Shown: positions 23,542 to 36,350 of the stretch, piece after piece
Position numbering within the stretch: position 1 is the stretch's first letter
How the letters are laid out: each line of letters begins with the position of its first letter
DNA from: Zelopaecilomyces penicillatus
Lineage: Eukaryota > Ascomycota > Sordariomycetes > Hypocreales > Pseudodiploosporaceae
NCBI GenBank assembly: GCA_005765155.1
Contig: VCCP01000003.1
Location: 434,001 to 498,000 of the forward strand
Direction of reading: 5' to 3'
Length of the DNA stretch: 64,000 nucleotides
Made by a program: the position numbers and the translations under genes
Notes under the pieces: model-generated
Told to the model about the DNA's origin: nothing
Databases searched by the model: none
Seen by the model: only the letters and a program-made list of their open reading frames with translations

Positions 23542-23673
23542 AGGAAAATTCTAAAGAAAAAAGAGGAAAAGCTTGAATTAAATAATAATTAATAAACTTA
23601 AATATATTATATTCTATTATTTTTATAGCTTTATAGCTTTATTATTATTAAGGCTTAAATTCTAAATCTAATA

Positions 23674-24069
23674 TGTTAAAATAAGTGGGTTTTTCTATAT
23701 ATAGCAGCCTGACCTGCTATAGTCTAGCAGCTTAACCTGCTACAGCCTAGCAGCTAGACCTGCACAGCCCTTATAGCTTAACCTATAAAGGGATAGACTA
23801 GTGCTTACTTTCTGTTTTAGTATTTGGAATACCTAATAATTCCAAATAATTATTTAAAAATATCTTAAATAATTCTAAATTATCTTAGAATTAGATAAAT
23901 ATAAAAGATAAAAGGATTCCTAGTTATATCCTTCTTCTTTTCTATATTAGCAATACAATCACTTCTTTCTTCTTTTCTTCAGAATTCACTCTGGATAACT
24001 ATTCGCTGCCTTTCTTCTACTACTATCACTACTAGCTTTAGTTATAACCATATACTGCAAATAGCAATA
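23674..24069 (+). repeat. Solo copia LTR with a 23-bp internal deletion
   Basis: A 396-bp LTR of the 419-bp type, flanked by the perfect target duplication TAATA at 23669-23673 and 24070-24074. It lacks 23 bp between two direct CACAGCCC octamers that are both present in the other copies, which suggests replication slippage or recombination between them. Confidence 0.9.
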
Positions 24070-24300
24070 TAATATAATAATTATAAAATAAAATAAAATA
24101 ATATTTATATTAAATAAAGTATTAATCTAGCTTTTATTAAATTATTAAAATTAAAAGATAAATAAATATCTTTTTTTTTAAAATAAAAAATTAAGTATTA
24201 TATATATATATATAAGAATTATTAAAGAATTAATTTAGGATTTAAATATTAATTTTTATATTTAAATAAATATTTAAGTTTATCTTATTAATATAATTAC
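24070..24300. other. AT-rich right edge of the repeat block
   Basis: Extremely AT-rich sequence including a (TA) run at about 24198-24214. Base composition switches sharply to ordinary genic DNA at about 24300, marking the right boundary of the RIP-affected island. Confidence 0.6.
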
Positions 24301-24450
24301 CGAAGAAATCCTTTGAAATAAGCCACCCGCGCATACTCTCTCTGATTGAACCGCTGGAAGCTCGAGTAGCTGGCAAAGCAACCTGTTGATCCACGAACAT
24401 CGACACAAAACACACACAGCACACACGCGTAACGTCAAGCCAAAAACACG

Positions 24451-25758
24451 ATGGCAGACCACGATCCGCTCCTCCTTCTGCGTCAGGCCATTGGCGCCGG
24501 CAACCCTTTCATTCCTAGCGCGTCTGCCGACGCAGCGGCCGCCGAAGTGCCGCTCGCCCAGGCCAGTCATCTCCAATTCTCCAGCCAAGCCATCTCTCTG
24601 CCCATCGAGGCGCCCACGCGCTTTGTCTCAAGCGACAAGCCCGTCGACTTACGCAGTATCTACTTCGCTTGGCTGAACCGCGAACTGGCCATCCCCGAGT
24701 ACAATGCATCGTCGACAACCCTCAACGATGCGCTCGCGCTGAACGCCGTCGCAGGGAAGGTGCAGAACTTGGGCTTCATTGAGAGGCTGGATCTCATCAC
24801 CTGGCTTGAGGGTGCGAGTGAAGAGAGCGAGTATATCAAGCCGCTAGCTGGAGATGCGGAGTCTGGAGCGGGAGCGGCAGGAGGTGCGGCGACGGCGACC
24901 AAAGCTGGTGTTGCGTCTGGAACTGCTCAGGCGAGGTCAGGCAAGGGTTCTTTGGATCCTAGGCTGGCCAGTGTGTACGATGGCGAGCGTAAGATGGGCG
25001 ATCGCAACACGGTTCTGCGGGGTGTCAAGCCTACGGTAAGTGACTCCCTTGAAAGCAACGAGGACTCTGTTCCCAATACCCCCAGGTTCAAAGCTAACTC
25101 ATCTCCAACATAGGACTTCTCCCATGTACGAAAACTTGCTGCACCATTCATCCAAAGGAAACTGCAATCCTCGTCCGCCATCACCTCCAGCCAGTCCCTC
25201 TCTCTCAACCCCAAGGGTCCATCGCGACGACCAGACCCCATCATTCTCCTCTCGCCCTCAGCTTCATCGCTCCTCCGCATGAACAACGCGCGGTCCTTCC
25301 TCGAAGACGGCAAGTTCATGCCCCCGGACATCGGTGCTTCAACTGCCAGCATGCTGCACGTACAGCGTGTCATCAAGAGCGTAGACCCGAACCGACCAAT
25401 GCGATTCATCCTAGTAGAAGGGTCAGAGCAGTTCAAGCTGGAGTACTGGAACCGCATTGTGGCTGTTTTCACCACGGGCCAGACCTGGCAGTTCAAGAAC
25501 TACAAGTGGAGCAACCCCAACGAGCTCTTCAAACACACTATGGGTGTGTATGTTGGCTGGCGTGGCGACCAACCGCCAGAGACGATTCGCGGATGGGGAC
25601 CTCGTGTCTTGTCGGCCTACGTGGATCGTTGGAGAGGCGAAGGCGATGTTGCGTCCCGATTCAGGGATAAGGAGGTTGTGGAGCAGATTTGGCACACGAT
25701 CGAGATGAATATGCGCAGCAAGGGATGGAGGAAGGACGCTGCCCCGTCGGCGATATGA
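24451..25758 (+). CDS. CDC73: Cdc73, Paf1 complex subunit (parafibromin homologue)
   Basis: Two exons, 24451-25035 and 25114-25758, with a 78-nt phase-0 intron, encode 409 residues, close to the 393 of yeast Cdc73. The protein is a nuclear subunit of the Paf1 complex, which travels with RNA polymerase II and promotes H2B ubiquitination and H3 methylation. The N-terminal half shows the family segment AWLNRELAIPEYNAS and GFIERLDLITWLEGASEES. A low-complexity Ala/Gly linker follows (about residues 140-160). The C-terminal Ras-like domain begins near RPMRFILVEGSEQFKLEYWN and includes the TWQFKNYKWSNPNELF stretch that contacts chromatin-bound polymerase in yeast. The ATG is the first in a good context and sits only about 150 bp from the AT-rich repeat block, so the promoter must be short or lie inside repeats. 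Confidence 0.95.
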
Positions 25759-28700
25759 GACTTGAAGACTGGACTCCCAGGCTGGACTGAGACTGAGGGA
25801 CAACGCACAAGAAAGCCACCAAATATTAAGCTCTACAAAGGCTGTTTTTTTTTGTGCTTGCCAGAGAAACTAAGCGACAAGACTACCGTTTCCAAGTCTC
25901 AGGAGAGGGGGGGAAATGCTATGTACAGTTAAAGAACGGACTACTTCGTCTTCTGTGCTTTTGTATCTTTTATGTTTTTTTCGCATTGGGTTTGGTTGGA
26001 GACCAAGAGCGATGGCGTTTTGGTTTTTACAATGCTTTTTTTTGCTGTTTCATACAATTGAATTGCAAAAAAAGGTATCTAGGCAGGGTTTTGAACAAGT
26101 AGAATGCAGACGGGAAAAGGTTGAAGAACAAGACTATATGAAAAAAGAGAGATAATTTGAATCTAAATGGGAACAAGTTTGAAGTAAAGCAAGCAAAGAG
26201 AGACTGGTCATGGTCTTCTTGCGAGGTGCGTAGGAGGATGAGATATGTTGGTGACCGTGATGATGATGTTGTATGGTGAGATATCTGTGTATTTGGTAAT
26301 GAGTTGTTGGAAGCGTTTATGTACTTTACCTCGTGGCTTGTCTTATTTGCCAATGTATACAATTACACCTGCAAACTGAAAACGTAAGAGAAAGAAAGAG
26401 GGAGATGTAAACTACATTCTTGGAGAGTATGTATGGTAATAGTTCAAGATATTATGGGATTTTTTTTCCACAACTACACAACTTGGTCACCATGTTTCAA
26501 CAAGTTACCTAATGTCACGATGAGGCTAATGTCAATCTACATGTTTATTTTCACAAGGATACCCGAGCAATTGTGTCATCTGATACGCATTCCTGCATTC
26601 GACACTGTTGGTTGAATTTCGACTTTGGACGTTGACATTCCAACTTGCTACAGCAAGACATGAACGACAAATGTGAACGCTCTGTCTATGATATATATAA
26701 AATAAACATTGCACCTCACTTATGTATACTGTTCTACTCTAATTCGCCTGAACACATATCACCACACACAACACCACCCCTATCCATCATCATAACCACC
26801 AAACCCCATTCCATCCCCATAATTCCTCAGCACATACGGAGTACATCTCTCTAAAATGGAGTACTTATGCTTACCGCCAAAGACAGAGTTACACCCGCGG
26901 AACACGGGAATCTCTCCTCATCCCCATCCCAATCTCCATCCCCCCACTCCTTTTCGTCCCCTTTCCACTCTTTTCTCCACACTTCTCACAACAGCGCTCT
27001 GACAGCAACATGATGCCTGATTCATTCATATATACACAGACGGGCCGAGGGGGGTCTATCATCATCATCATCATCATCATTAGTATTGACAACTACTTAG
27101 AGAGCAGAAAAAGCTCCGCTATACTTCCCCGAAGGATACCATACTAGGATTCCCAAATCTCAGAATTGCATACATCAAGATGGAAGAGGGAAGATAGAGG
27201 ATTGGTTCCCATGTGCCTATTAAAATGAATGACTTCGATCTAACGCGAAAACTACTCAGAAGAAATCCACATCAAATAAAAAGAAAAAGAACATACCTGT
27301 GACAACAAGGGGTGGATACTTACAACACCAGAAAGGTCACCAAGGATCCGAATCCATGATAATAATGCAACAGTGCTTCGGTTACCCGGACCGACTTCTA
27401 CCTCTTCTTCCAAATAAACAGATTAGACAGTAATTTAGAGTCAAAAAATATCTTGCCTCATCCTTACATACATCCCAAATCACATTTAGTTCTACAGCTG
27501 CCACTACCACTACCACTACCGTAAATGGTAGGTAGCATTGATAACATTTCGTTTCGTCCGTCACTCAAATCATATATGCATGTCCGTTTCCGTTTCCGTC
27601 ATCAAACCCCGGACCCCTTTTTTCAATTTCTTTTTTTTCGCCATCCTGCATAACCTTACACCACCCACCCTTTCTCCTATTTATTTACATCATACATATA
27701 TATGTATGTGCTTCAATTGTTTCAAGAAGACATCAAACATATGTTCACCACGTGTTCCAAACACCCCGAACCATCCCCCGGTGCTTCCAAACGGACATCC
27801 CGAGAAAAAGAATTGTTTGTCGTGCAGGAAAAAAAGAAAAGCCTCCCACCCACCTAAAGAAGGAAAAAAAAAGAAAGGACCAGAGTTGCAGAAAAAAGAA
27901 ATAAGTAATTATTCGATTGAATCTTGCATATGAAACATCCATTAAAGCACAGATACAAACAAGCCGAATTGTTATCATTATGAGTTTATTCCGTCTTCCA
28001 CATGGCATCCTATCCACCCCCATTTCGTCTCCACACACCTAACCCTTGCTCCTACAGGAGAAGACAACAGAAGATAATAGATGAAGAAGAAACATGAAGA
28101 AAAAAAAAACCTCTTCTGACAAAGCTGGGGCCAAGAAGAATGCATGATTAGCTCATAGTCAGGCCAGGTAGACCAGATGCATCGTGGCAGCGGATGCACC
28201 GGCTTACATCCGCTGCCCGGGCCACCGCCCACTATCCCTGGCCCCCCCGTTGTCGAATATCGAACAGCATGCCCCCTTGACCCAGAATTTCAAAGGCACG
28301 ACACGTCCTCAATGATACCCCAAGCAACTCATTTATAACCGTTACCTTTTTTTCATCTCTCGCCTCTGAAACTGGGGGCTCTCTGTTCATCTTTCAAGTC
28401 CCCTTCTGTTGAACCCGGGAGTGTTCCGGACCTCTCGAGAGTCAAAACACCAAAAACCTCCGAGTCAATGCTTTCTTTCGCATTTGCCAAAACTTACCTA
28501 GGATAATCTCAACTTGCATTTCCCCTGCATGCTTGCATCTGAGGACGACCCTTTTCATTGAATGTTGCCCTTGTGACGCATATATGCAGAGGTATGCAGG
28601 TCATCATCATCGTCATTCTCATCATAACCAGCTTCAGGAAAAGTTTTCTCACTCCCATCGCCCAGTCTTTTCTTCTCTTGCTTTTCCTTGTCAACTTGGG

Positions 28701-31700
28701 TTTCCATCAAGACACGCACAAACTTTTTCCTAGAAGGGGGTGCCGATTACTTTGCAAGCCCAATACGCGGAGACTTTCTGTAGCACAAGTGCAATCAATG
28801 CAGCTTGCCGTGCAAGCAAGGCCCTCTTGCATCGCCTGGTCTGTGTCTTCCCTGTCCTGCATCTCCAAGGTTCCGGCGGATACCACGCAACTCTTCTCTT
28901 TCACCCGATACGCCCTGGGTCGGCCGCCGAAGATGGGTGAAAAAAAAAAACATATGAAAAAAAATTAGGCTCCACATGCTTGTTTTGTCCGGAGCCTGCA
29001 GCCGCCGTCAATGGGCATCCCGGAGGGATGTCTGGGACGAACGCCGTTGCGGCCTAGCAAGCCTACATAACGTATATCCGTACGGAGAATTTTGATTGCG
29101 CATGCATGACAGTAGAGACGCGGACGCGGTACGGGCGCGGAATAGGTCAGGGTCTTCAACCTCGGTCTGTCTGTAACGGGCAACCCTGAAGACCTAGTGT
29201 CAAGACGATGCCGTGTTGCATCAGCACGAATCAGTATGCTTGTCACAGAAAGGCATCAAGATGCGCCAGCGCGGCACACCCCTAGGGTTGTTGTTGTTGT
29301 TCTCTTGATTCCATCGCTACTACCAAAAGCCGTAGGTGAAGAAGGGTCTAAGCCTGTGGCTCAAAACTCTCTGGCATCTGTGCGTCGCTGAAACCTGTTT
29401 GATATCATTGTCGTCTCTTTTCTTTCTCTAAGGATAGACTTTGGTGGCGGCAAGCCTAGTTGCATATTCACGGCCTTGCCGGTAGCAATGACGCCTACCT
29501 TACTAGAGAAAGCCATCGGCCGAGTGGTCATCTTCCTCGGGGTTGCGGGGGTGGCCGAGGCAGCACTGAAACTGCACTGCGTGAAACAAAATCCGATATG
29601 GAGGAAATAGAAGAGAAGGGGAACAATAACCCAAAACGGTAAATCAAAGACTGCTCATGGTCCCAAGGCCGGGCGTCCAAAAAAGCAAACAATAGAGAAA
29701 AGGACCCCTAGCCTGTTTGTTGTATGTGCCGAACAATGTGAGTGAGTGGTGCCGCCCGCGCCCGTAAAGCCTCGTACCTGTCGAGAGGGCATGGGCATGG
29801 GTATCGGCATCGCTCTGGCGTCGTCTACAGCCTGATGGAAGGAAGTAGAAAACAAGGTCAGAGAACGGGCTAATCAAAGTCAAATGGGATAGAGGGCTGT
29901 TTACTTGCAGGGAGAGATCTACACTTCTCTGCCACAAAGCAACCATCTCAGCCGCTTGCTAACCACCGCCCACAAGTCCCAACTAACACCAAGAATTAAT
30001 TAAAAAAAAAACGACAGCTCCAAAAGCGGGCAGCCGGTGGGCAAAGTGTCAGACGCTTGGGTTGAGTCTAGAGAAGCGACGACAAGTAACTCATCATCTG
30101 CACTTGGCTCTTTGGGGGCGGACCCGGCGCATCGCGTGCTGTGCCTTTCAACTACGGCATGTTTCGCAACCAGTCGACCATGGATAGGTAGGTATATACG
30201 ATGATGCGTGATCATACCCAACCCTGTCCACCGCCACGCGATAGGGCAGAACATGGGCATAACGAAATGAGACGGTTCATCATCAACGCTCTTAAGGCTC
30301 AGGGGACAGTCGGCCACGCGCACCGCCCGCCGCCAGAAATCGATGGAATGGCCTGCGAAGCGCAAAAAGAAAAGAATGGTCCCAATCTTTTGCCAATGGC
30401 AGGGGGGGAGGGGCGTGCATCTACGTAATCCATTGGCCCTGTACCCCCACGACGATGGATGCGCTGGATGGGGTTTTGGACAAATCTGCATCCACCATCG
30501 TTGATCAAGGGACGCGTGGAATTTCTGGGGCAATTGGTTAGCAAGACTTTGCTGGTCCCTTTAATTACCGTAGTCCTCGTACAGAGTACCTACTTTGGCG
30601 CGCAAGATCCTCTCCCACCCGTGTCCATTACTAGTGGGCGGCGGTCAGTGGCAGGCAAAAGTGGACATCTTGGGAGGGTATCCTGACCTAGGGGATGCAA
30701 TATTTTCCATGCCCAGCCTAGCAGACCTCAGATAGATGCATACGAAATGTAAGCTTCGACAATCAGACTGATCCATATTTCGTCCAAAACGCAGGATGTT
30801 GCCGGCAGGCCGGCTTGCCGGGCCATGCGGATGGAGACTACGCACCCGGTTTTCTGACGTCGGAAACCCCGTTGAAAATGCAGTCTCGCGATGCGGTATG
30901 CTGGCAACCGTAGCGAGGACTATTGGACAACTCGCACGACAAGGGCCAGCCACAACCCGTCCTCCTGGTACCCTCATTGCAAGGGACTGGGCAACTGGGA
31001 TAAAGGTTCTGGGAAAGTCGGACAGGCTAGTGAGAGGTGAGCGAGTACCCCATACTTGTGCCCAAGTGAATGGTGAGAGATGGGAGGGAGGGGGTGGGTG
31101 CTTGACCTTGCGTGGTGGCCCAGCATCACGGTACGCGGCGTGCATCTAGAAAAAACGAACATTCGGTCATCCAGGTCGACATTCCTTCTCTTTGCGCCGG
31201 CCCAGGTCACAACGACAGGTCACCCAAAGGAGCGGGATTGAAGGATCAGTTTTGTGGATAACCTCCAACCTCCAACGGCCAACCCTTGACCTCTTTACCA
31301 GGAACATGGTAACCTGACACACCCCCTTCAGATGAGGACTGCGGCAGAGCGAAACGGCAGAGTCGGCCCAGGATAAGTTTTTATGATATCGGCATGGTAT
31401 GTCTTTTAATATGGAGTGACCAATCGTCATCATCAATGAGGCTGAAGCCGCTTCGCTTCTCGGCCCAAGAACAGGTGTCGACTGATCTAACCGCTGGTTT
31501 ACGGGCTGCATTTAGGGGGGGGGAGAAGGAGGGGGGAGGCTTGCTCCTTCGGAAGATCTTTGATCAAAGCCAGGTTCTGACCAATCCTGTGAAAAGTATA
31601 CTGTCTCAGTATAGTAACGTGTTAGCTAATGCAATGTGTTTCCTTTCTCCCTAAAAAGAAAAAAAGTATTGGTATCACATAGATGAGACAACTCTGCTGC

Positions 31701-34700
31701 GTATAATCGTCCTGATCAAGGCAAAAGGGTGGGACGGGGGCAAGTTTGAGTGGCCCGGAGCCTTTCAATCATCTACTCTACTAGTTATCCCCTGAGGACG
31801 TGGAATCGAATCATATCCATTCATCGAAATGCATGGCTTGACTCCCATTGAACCGACCGGGCTGAGTCTGGAGTCGAGCGGGTGAAACAAAACTCCGGTA
31901 AATGCTAGCTGCGTGTTATTAATCAACAACTTCAGACCTATCCCAAGGGGATTGTTAGGTGTTAGGGGAGGGGGCTTTGGAATCGTTTGCTGGAAGAGGA
32001 AAAGGACGAGCGAAGTCCGCAACTAACGAGCCCGCCGTTGGGAAAACTCTCGGACGTGGCGCCGTGTGTGCCATTGCATCTAGGAATTGCACGAGGTATC
32101 GTCGGCCAAGTTCAGCCCAGCCAAGACCCAAGCCAAGCTGTTAAAGAGGCGTCAAGCCATCATCGCCAGTATCAAAACGACAATCATCAGCGGCGGAAAT
32201 AAAAGGAATCCAGCCGTGCGTGAGCCCCAGTGGAGGAAGGGGGGTTGTTTGTGGTAGTAGTAGCTTTGCTTTGCCTTGCTGGTCTGCTGCTGGTCTAGTC
32301 TGCAGTTTGATCCTCCACTGCGTATTTCTGGTCCCGATATCGTTTACTTTCTGCTCTTTGGTGATATTCATGCTGATATTCATGCTGATATTCATGCTGA
32401 TATTCATGCTGATGCTGATGTTGATGCACCTGCTGCTTTGTGCGGTGACGGATTAGGCCCACAGAAGTATTCGATACTTTTGTGCAGGTGCGTCCCTCTC
32501 ATGCGGGTCGTTCGTGGAGAAGCTGGTCCTGGGACGGGGCGCCCTGGAAGGACGCGCTATAAGCACAGCGACGGCGGCGGCGCTGCTGGTTTGCTCCCGT
32601 TTCCCATTGGCTGCCAATTCAGTGAATACCAACCACCTGGCAGTTGATCGCCTGTCCCCAACACCTCTGGCCAGACTGCTAACCCGAACGCGTAATTTGG
32701 ACATCCTCGTCCAGTCAGTCGCCTATAGCGAGGTTCAGCTTACAGCTCTCCTGCTAACTAAAAACATGGATTACCAGGGCTGAAGCTGGGCTGCAGAAGA
32801 CTTTGGGCGGGCGGCTGAAAGGAATACAAAACGCACATGGGGCCAAAAAGGACAAACCAGGGCCAGACAAGGACCCTTTCACTAAACAAACAGCCCAAAA
32901 GCCTAACCCACGCGAGCAAGGCCCTGCTGCGCGGACTCCATAAATAGAAAAGTCCATTTTCTCCAACATTTAAATTAGGCTATTAACCACATGGCATGGG
33001 GGGGTTTGTTTGTGTGTCAGGTAGGTGTATGCCATTCTCCTGCGGTGTATTACATGCTTGCATGAATTAGAGATCTGCCTACCTACCTAAGGTACCTATC
33101 AACAGAACATGGGGCTTCATAGCGTGTGTAAAGCAAGCAAGCCAGCCCCGTCGGTAGAATGCAGAGTCTGCCCAGAGAGGCAAGAGGTCTAGATCGGCTA
33201 CCCGTCCTCCGAGAAGAAGGCTGAAGATTGTCGGTAACCAACCTAAGAATGAAGTTGTGCCTCTCCTTGATTCGGATCCCCAAAAAAAACATGAGGCTGT
33301 CATGTAATCAAACGGGAAGTGGGCTACCTTAGGTACTTGGGTGCTGGATACATTCATAGAGACCTGATGAATTGAAGCTTCGCATTGGAGACTTTGTTTT
33401 TCCAGCAATTATTGCCTCCAATGTTCTGCTTGGCAGTATATCAGTATTGCACATATGCATCTATGCGGTGCAATCCAAGGGGTGTGTCCAAGAGAACGAT
33501 TCATCATCAAGTGGTTGTAGGTACGAAGACAGCACAGAATGGTGTGGTGGCTTCCTGTACAGGTATGCGCTCACCGCCGCCACGAGGGCTTGGCTATACA
33601 TGCCAGCCACAAGCCTACCCATTGGTGCAATTGGGGTGCTTCTTTTTTCAAGGAGGGGGGGTGTCGCTTGTCCGGGGCTGGTCGGATAGTCGGAGAGTTT
33701 GGGGTTAAGAGGTCACCGCTATTATGACGACTCAGTGTGATGGGGAGGGGGAATGATGCCCTGGAGACTGAGTCACCATCCCCTAAAAAGGCTTCCATTC
33801 GATATGTCGGGTATTCGTACACTAAAACCAAACGGTTAGTCATTTGTCCAATAGTTTTGCTCGCTGAGAAGATAGATGGGCTCGTCCCACCAAGTACGAC
33901 ATGTACGAGCAAAATAAATAAAAAACACCCTAGAAAGAAAACCCACGCTTTTTGCTCACTCAGACGCTAAAAGAAAATCCCAAGGCGTGCCAAGGTGGGA
34001 GTTGGTTATTAACCTGCTATTAGGCAAGAGCAAAACTCAATTACCTAGCTAACTATACAGTACTACCTTGGGTATCTTGGGTTTTAACTAATATGCCCCC
34101 CTCCCTCCATCATTCATCCCGTCGGGAGACGAAGAACGTGGGTACGGTACATTTGAGTGCCGAACTTGCCCTTGATTGGCGGTACTAAGCCTGCATATAG
34201 GAAAATACAGGTAGATAATACAGCAGTAGTACAGTTGCATCGTATCGCACACAGACACACACAGACACATCCAAACTTCACACACCACAACCCGAAGCAC
34301 CAGCGGTTGATGCAATCGCATCACCGCAACTATTTCTCCGGTACGATCCACTTTGAGAATAGGCCCCCCCCCCCCTAATAAAGAGAGTCCCAGCATCTAG
34401 AGATGAGAATGTCAAGAAAAAGGGCCAATGTCCACCAATACTAAGCAAAACTAATGTGACAAGTGACTGATCCTTCCCCCCACATATGATCACAATTGCC
34501 ACTTGCGGTAATGGATTGGCCAGAAGGGTTCGTTATCTAGATGTTATAGATGATGATTTGGAAGATGGTAAGGCGATATTAGAGTTCTGATGAGGGGTGT
34601 GTGCGCTATGTGTTGAGTCCCTGTCAAAGTTTTAACTCAGTACCATTATCAGTATCAAACCTTTGTGAGGCACTGCAACACGTTTATTGTACACTTCTGT

Positions 34701-36300
34701 CTCTCTTTCAAACCCGTTGTTGATGGCTTGCGTGCGACAATCTGTGCAGGAAACCCTCACAGCCACCGCCCTATGTGTAACAGCCAGGCAAACTTGCCAA
34801 TTGGTCCAACACCACCAACCACCCCAGTCAAACAAAAATATGATGTGATCTTTTTCCTTGCCTTCTTTTTTTTATTTCCCGCTTATAACCTGTTTGTTGC
34901 TCTCATGCATGTCTCTTACCTGTTATGTACATGATATCTTGGCGTGCACACTCACACACACATGGTCACACCACACACACAGTTCAACAAGTTGCGGCGA
35001 CGGCACGTGTCGCGGCAAATGCCATGTGGTGGCCCCCCACCAATTGTTGGACGGGGTTGGTGTTGATAAAATGGGCGGCTTAGGAGAAAAAAGGGGGTAA
35101 GAGAGGGGGTGTGTTAATCATTCAAAGACAATTTTTTTTCCAAGGCACGCGGAATGAAATGCGGAATGGATATGGAACTTACCGACGATTGCGCGTTTGC
35201 TAGAGTTTCTGCTCCAGCCCTATTTTTTCGTTGCTTTCCCAGATGCTAGTTTGCATGAAGGTGTTCTGCTAACCCAACAGCCTAACTAAAAGCCATAGCG
35301 ATTAGCGCAGTAAGCATGCAACTGACTAGAACATTAGCGATCGCCCCTTGTCTGTGATAGTCAGATACACAATGTATGGGCTGACGAATGACCCAGAAAG
35401 ACATACCGAGTACCGAAAACCACCAAAACGAAAGCGAACTGCCTGTTTTGGGACCCCCCCTAGATATCCGCTATATCCCATAGTTCGCCCCCCCTTCCTC
35501 CTAATTAGGCCACTATTGGCACAATCATCTGCCATCTCGCCCCCCTCCCAGCCTTTGCCTATATAGAGTTTGGTTAGATATCACCTAACAAGACGAAAAA
35601 TAAAAATAAAATCAAGGAAGATAAACCACCAGGCTCGGCAGTTGGGACGGCCGTGCGCGGCTATTACCATGTGGCAAGGCAAAAAAAAAAAGTCCGCGTA
35701 CATACATATGTGCTGGGGGGTGGTTGTTCCAGCGCTACCCTAGTGTTTTGGTGTCCGGGTGTTGGGTTGGTAAGAAGGAGGGAAAATGAGGGGGGGAGTT
35801 TAGACAGCGTAGCATTTGATGGGCGAATTGCCTTTGGTGTTGCATTTCAAGGTGCATTCAGAGGTGAGGTTGGGGTTGGGGGTTGCATCATAGAGATGCC
35901 ATTGTTGTAGCTTTAGTATGGACATTTTGAATGACAAATGCGCACCGCAATGTGTGCACCGCACGCACAACGCTCAGTCAATGTCTCACCCGTCAATGTA
36001 TGTACGGCAAGTTCCAGTTTGATATGGCCATTCTCGCACTCCATTCCCATATCACACGCTCGCACTCTGATACAACATACTTGTTCATAGCTGCAATGCT
36101 CAAAAAACCAACCGCTATTAGTTGTGGTGGATCATATATGGAAGTGAGCTTAGAAGACGATTCATCAGTATATATGGCACAGCATGTGTTTGTGGTGGGT
36201 GGGCATCCATTTACAAAAGACGAATCGCTCTAATCACCAATCCTTAATTTCAAACACCGATATCCAATATCTAATATCGCTTTCTCTTTTCCATACTCAA
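25759..36300. other. Long intergenic region, left part (no recognisable gene)
   Basis: The first ~600 bp, with T-rich tracts, are probably the CDC73 3' UTR. Beyond that I find no open frame with protein-like composition and no tRNA or rRNA gene on either strand. The sequence has normal mixed composition, with pyrimidine tracts (26910-26990), an ATC microsatellite (27059-27080), runs of A around 28100 and 28940, and dispersed half-palindromes of the TCCGTAC/GTACGGA type (for example 26831-26838 and 29078-29087). There are no repeats of the copia or X families. It could hold long non-coding RNAs or regulatory DNA. Confidence 0.6.
32363..32410 (+). repeat. 12-bp minisatellite, four units
   Basis: GATATTCATGCT is repeated four times exactly and followed by shorter GATGCT/GATGTT variants. 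Confidence 0.95.
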
Positions 36301-36326
36301 CTTGCTTTCTTTTTTCGGCTCGCGTG

Positions 36327-36350
36327 TTTTTTTTTTTTTTTTTTTTTTTT
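36327..36350 (+). repeat. Poly(T) run, 24 bases
   Basis: An uninterrupted run of 24 T between CGCGTG and GGCCCAAG. Its exact length may be affected by sequencing error. Confidence 0.9.

Noticed and set aside
24451..25758. CDC73 as two separate genes
   Set aside because: A canonical 78-nt intron joins the N- and C-terminal conserved parts in frame.
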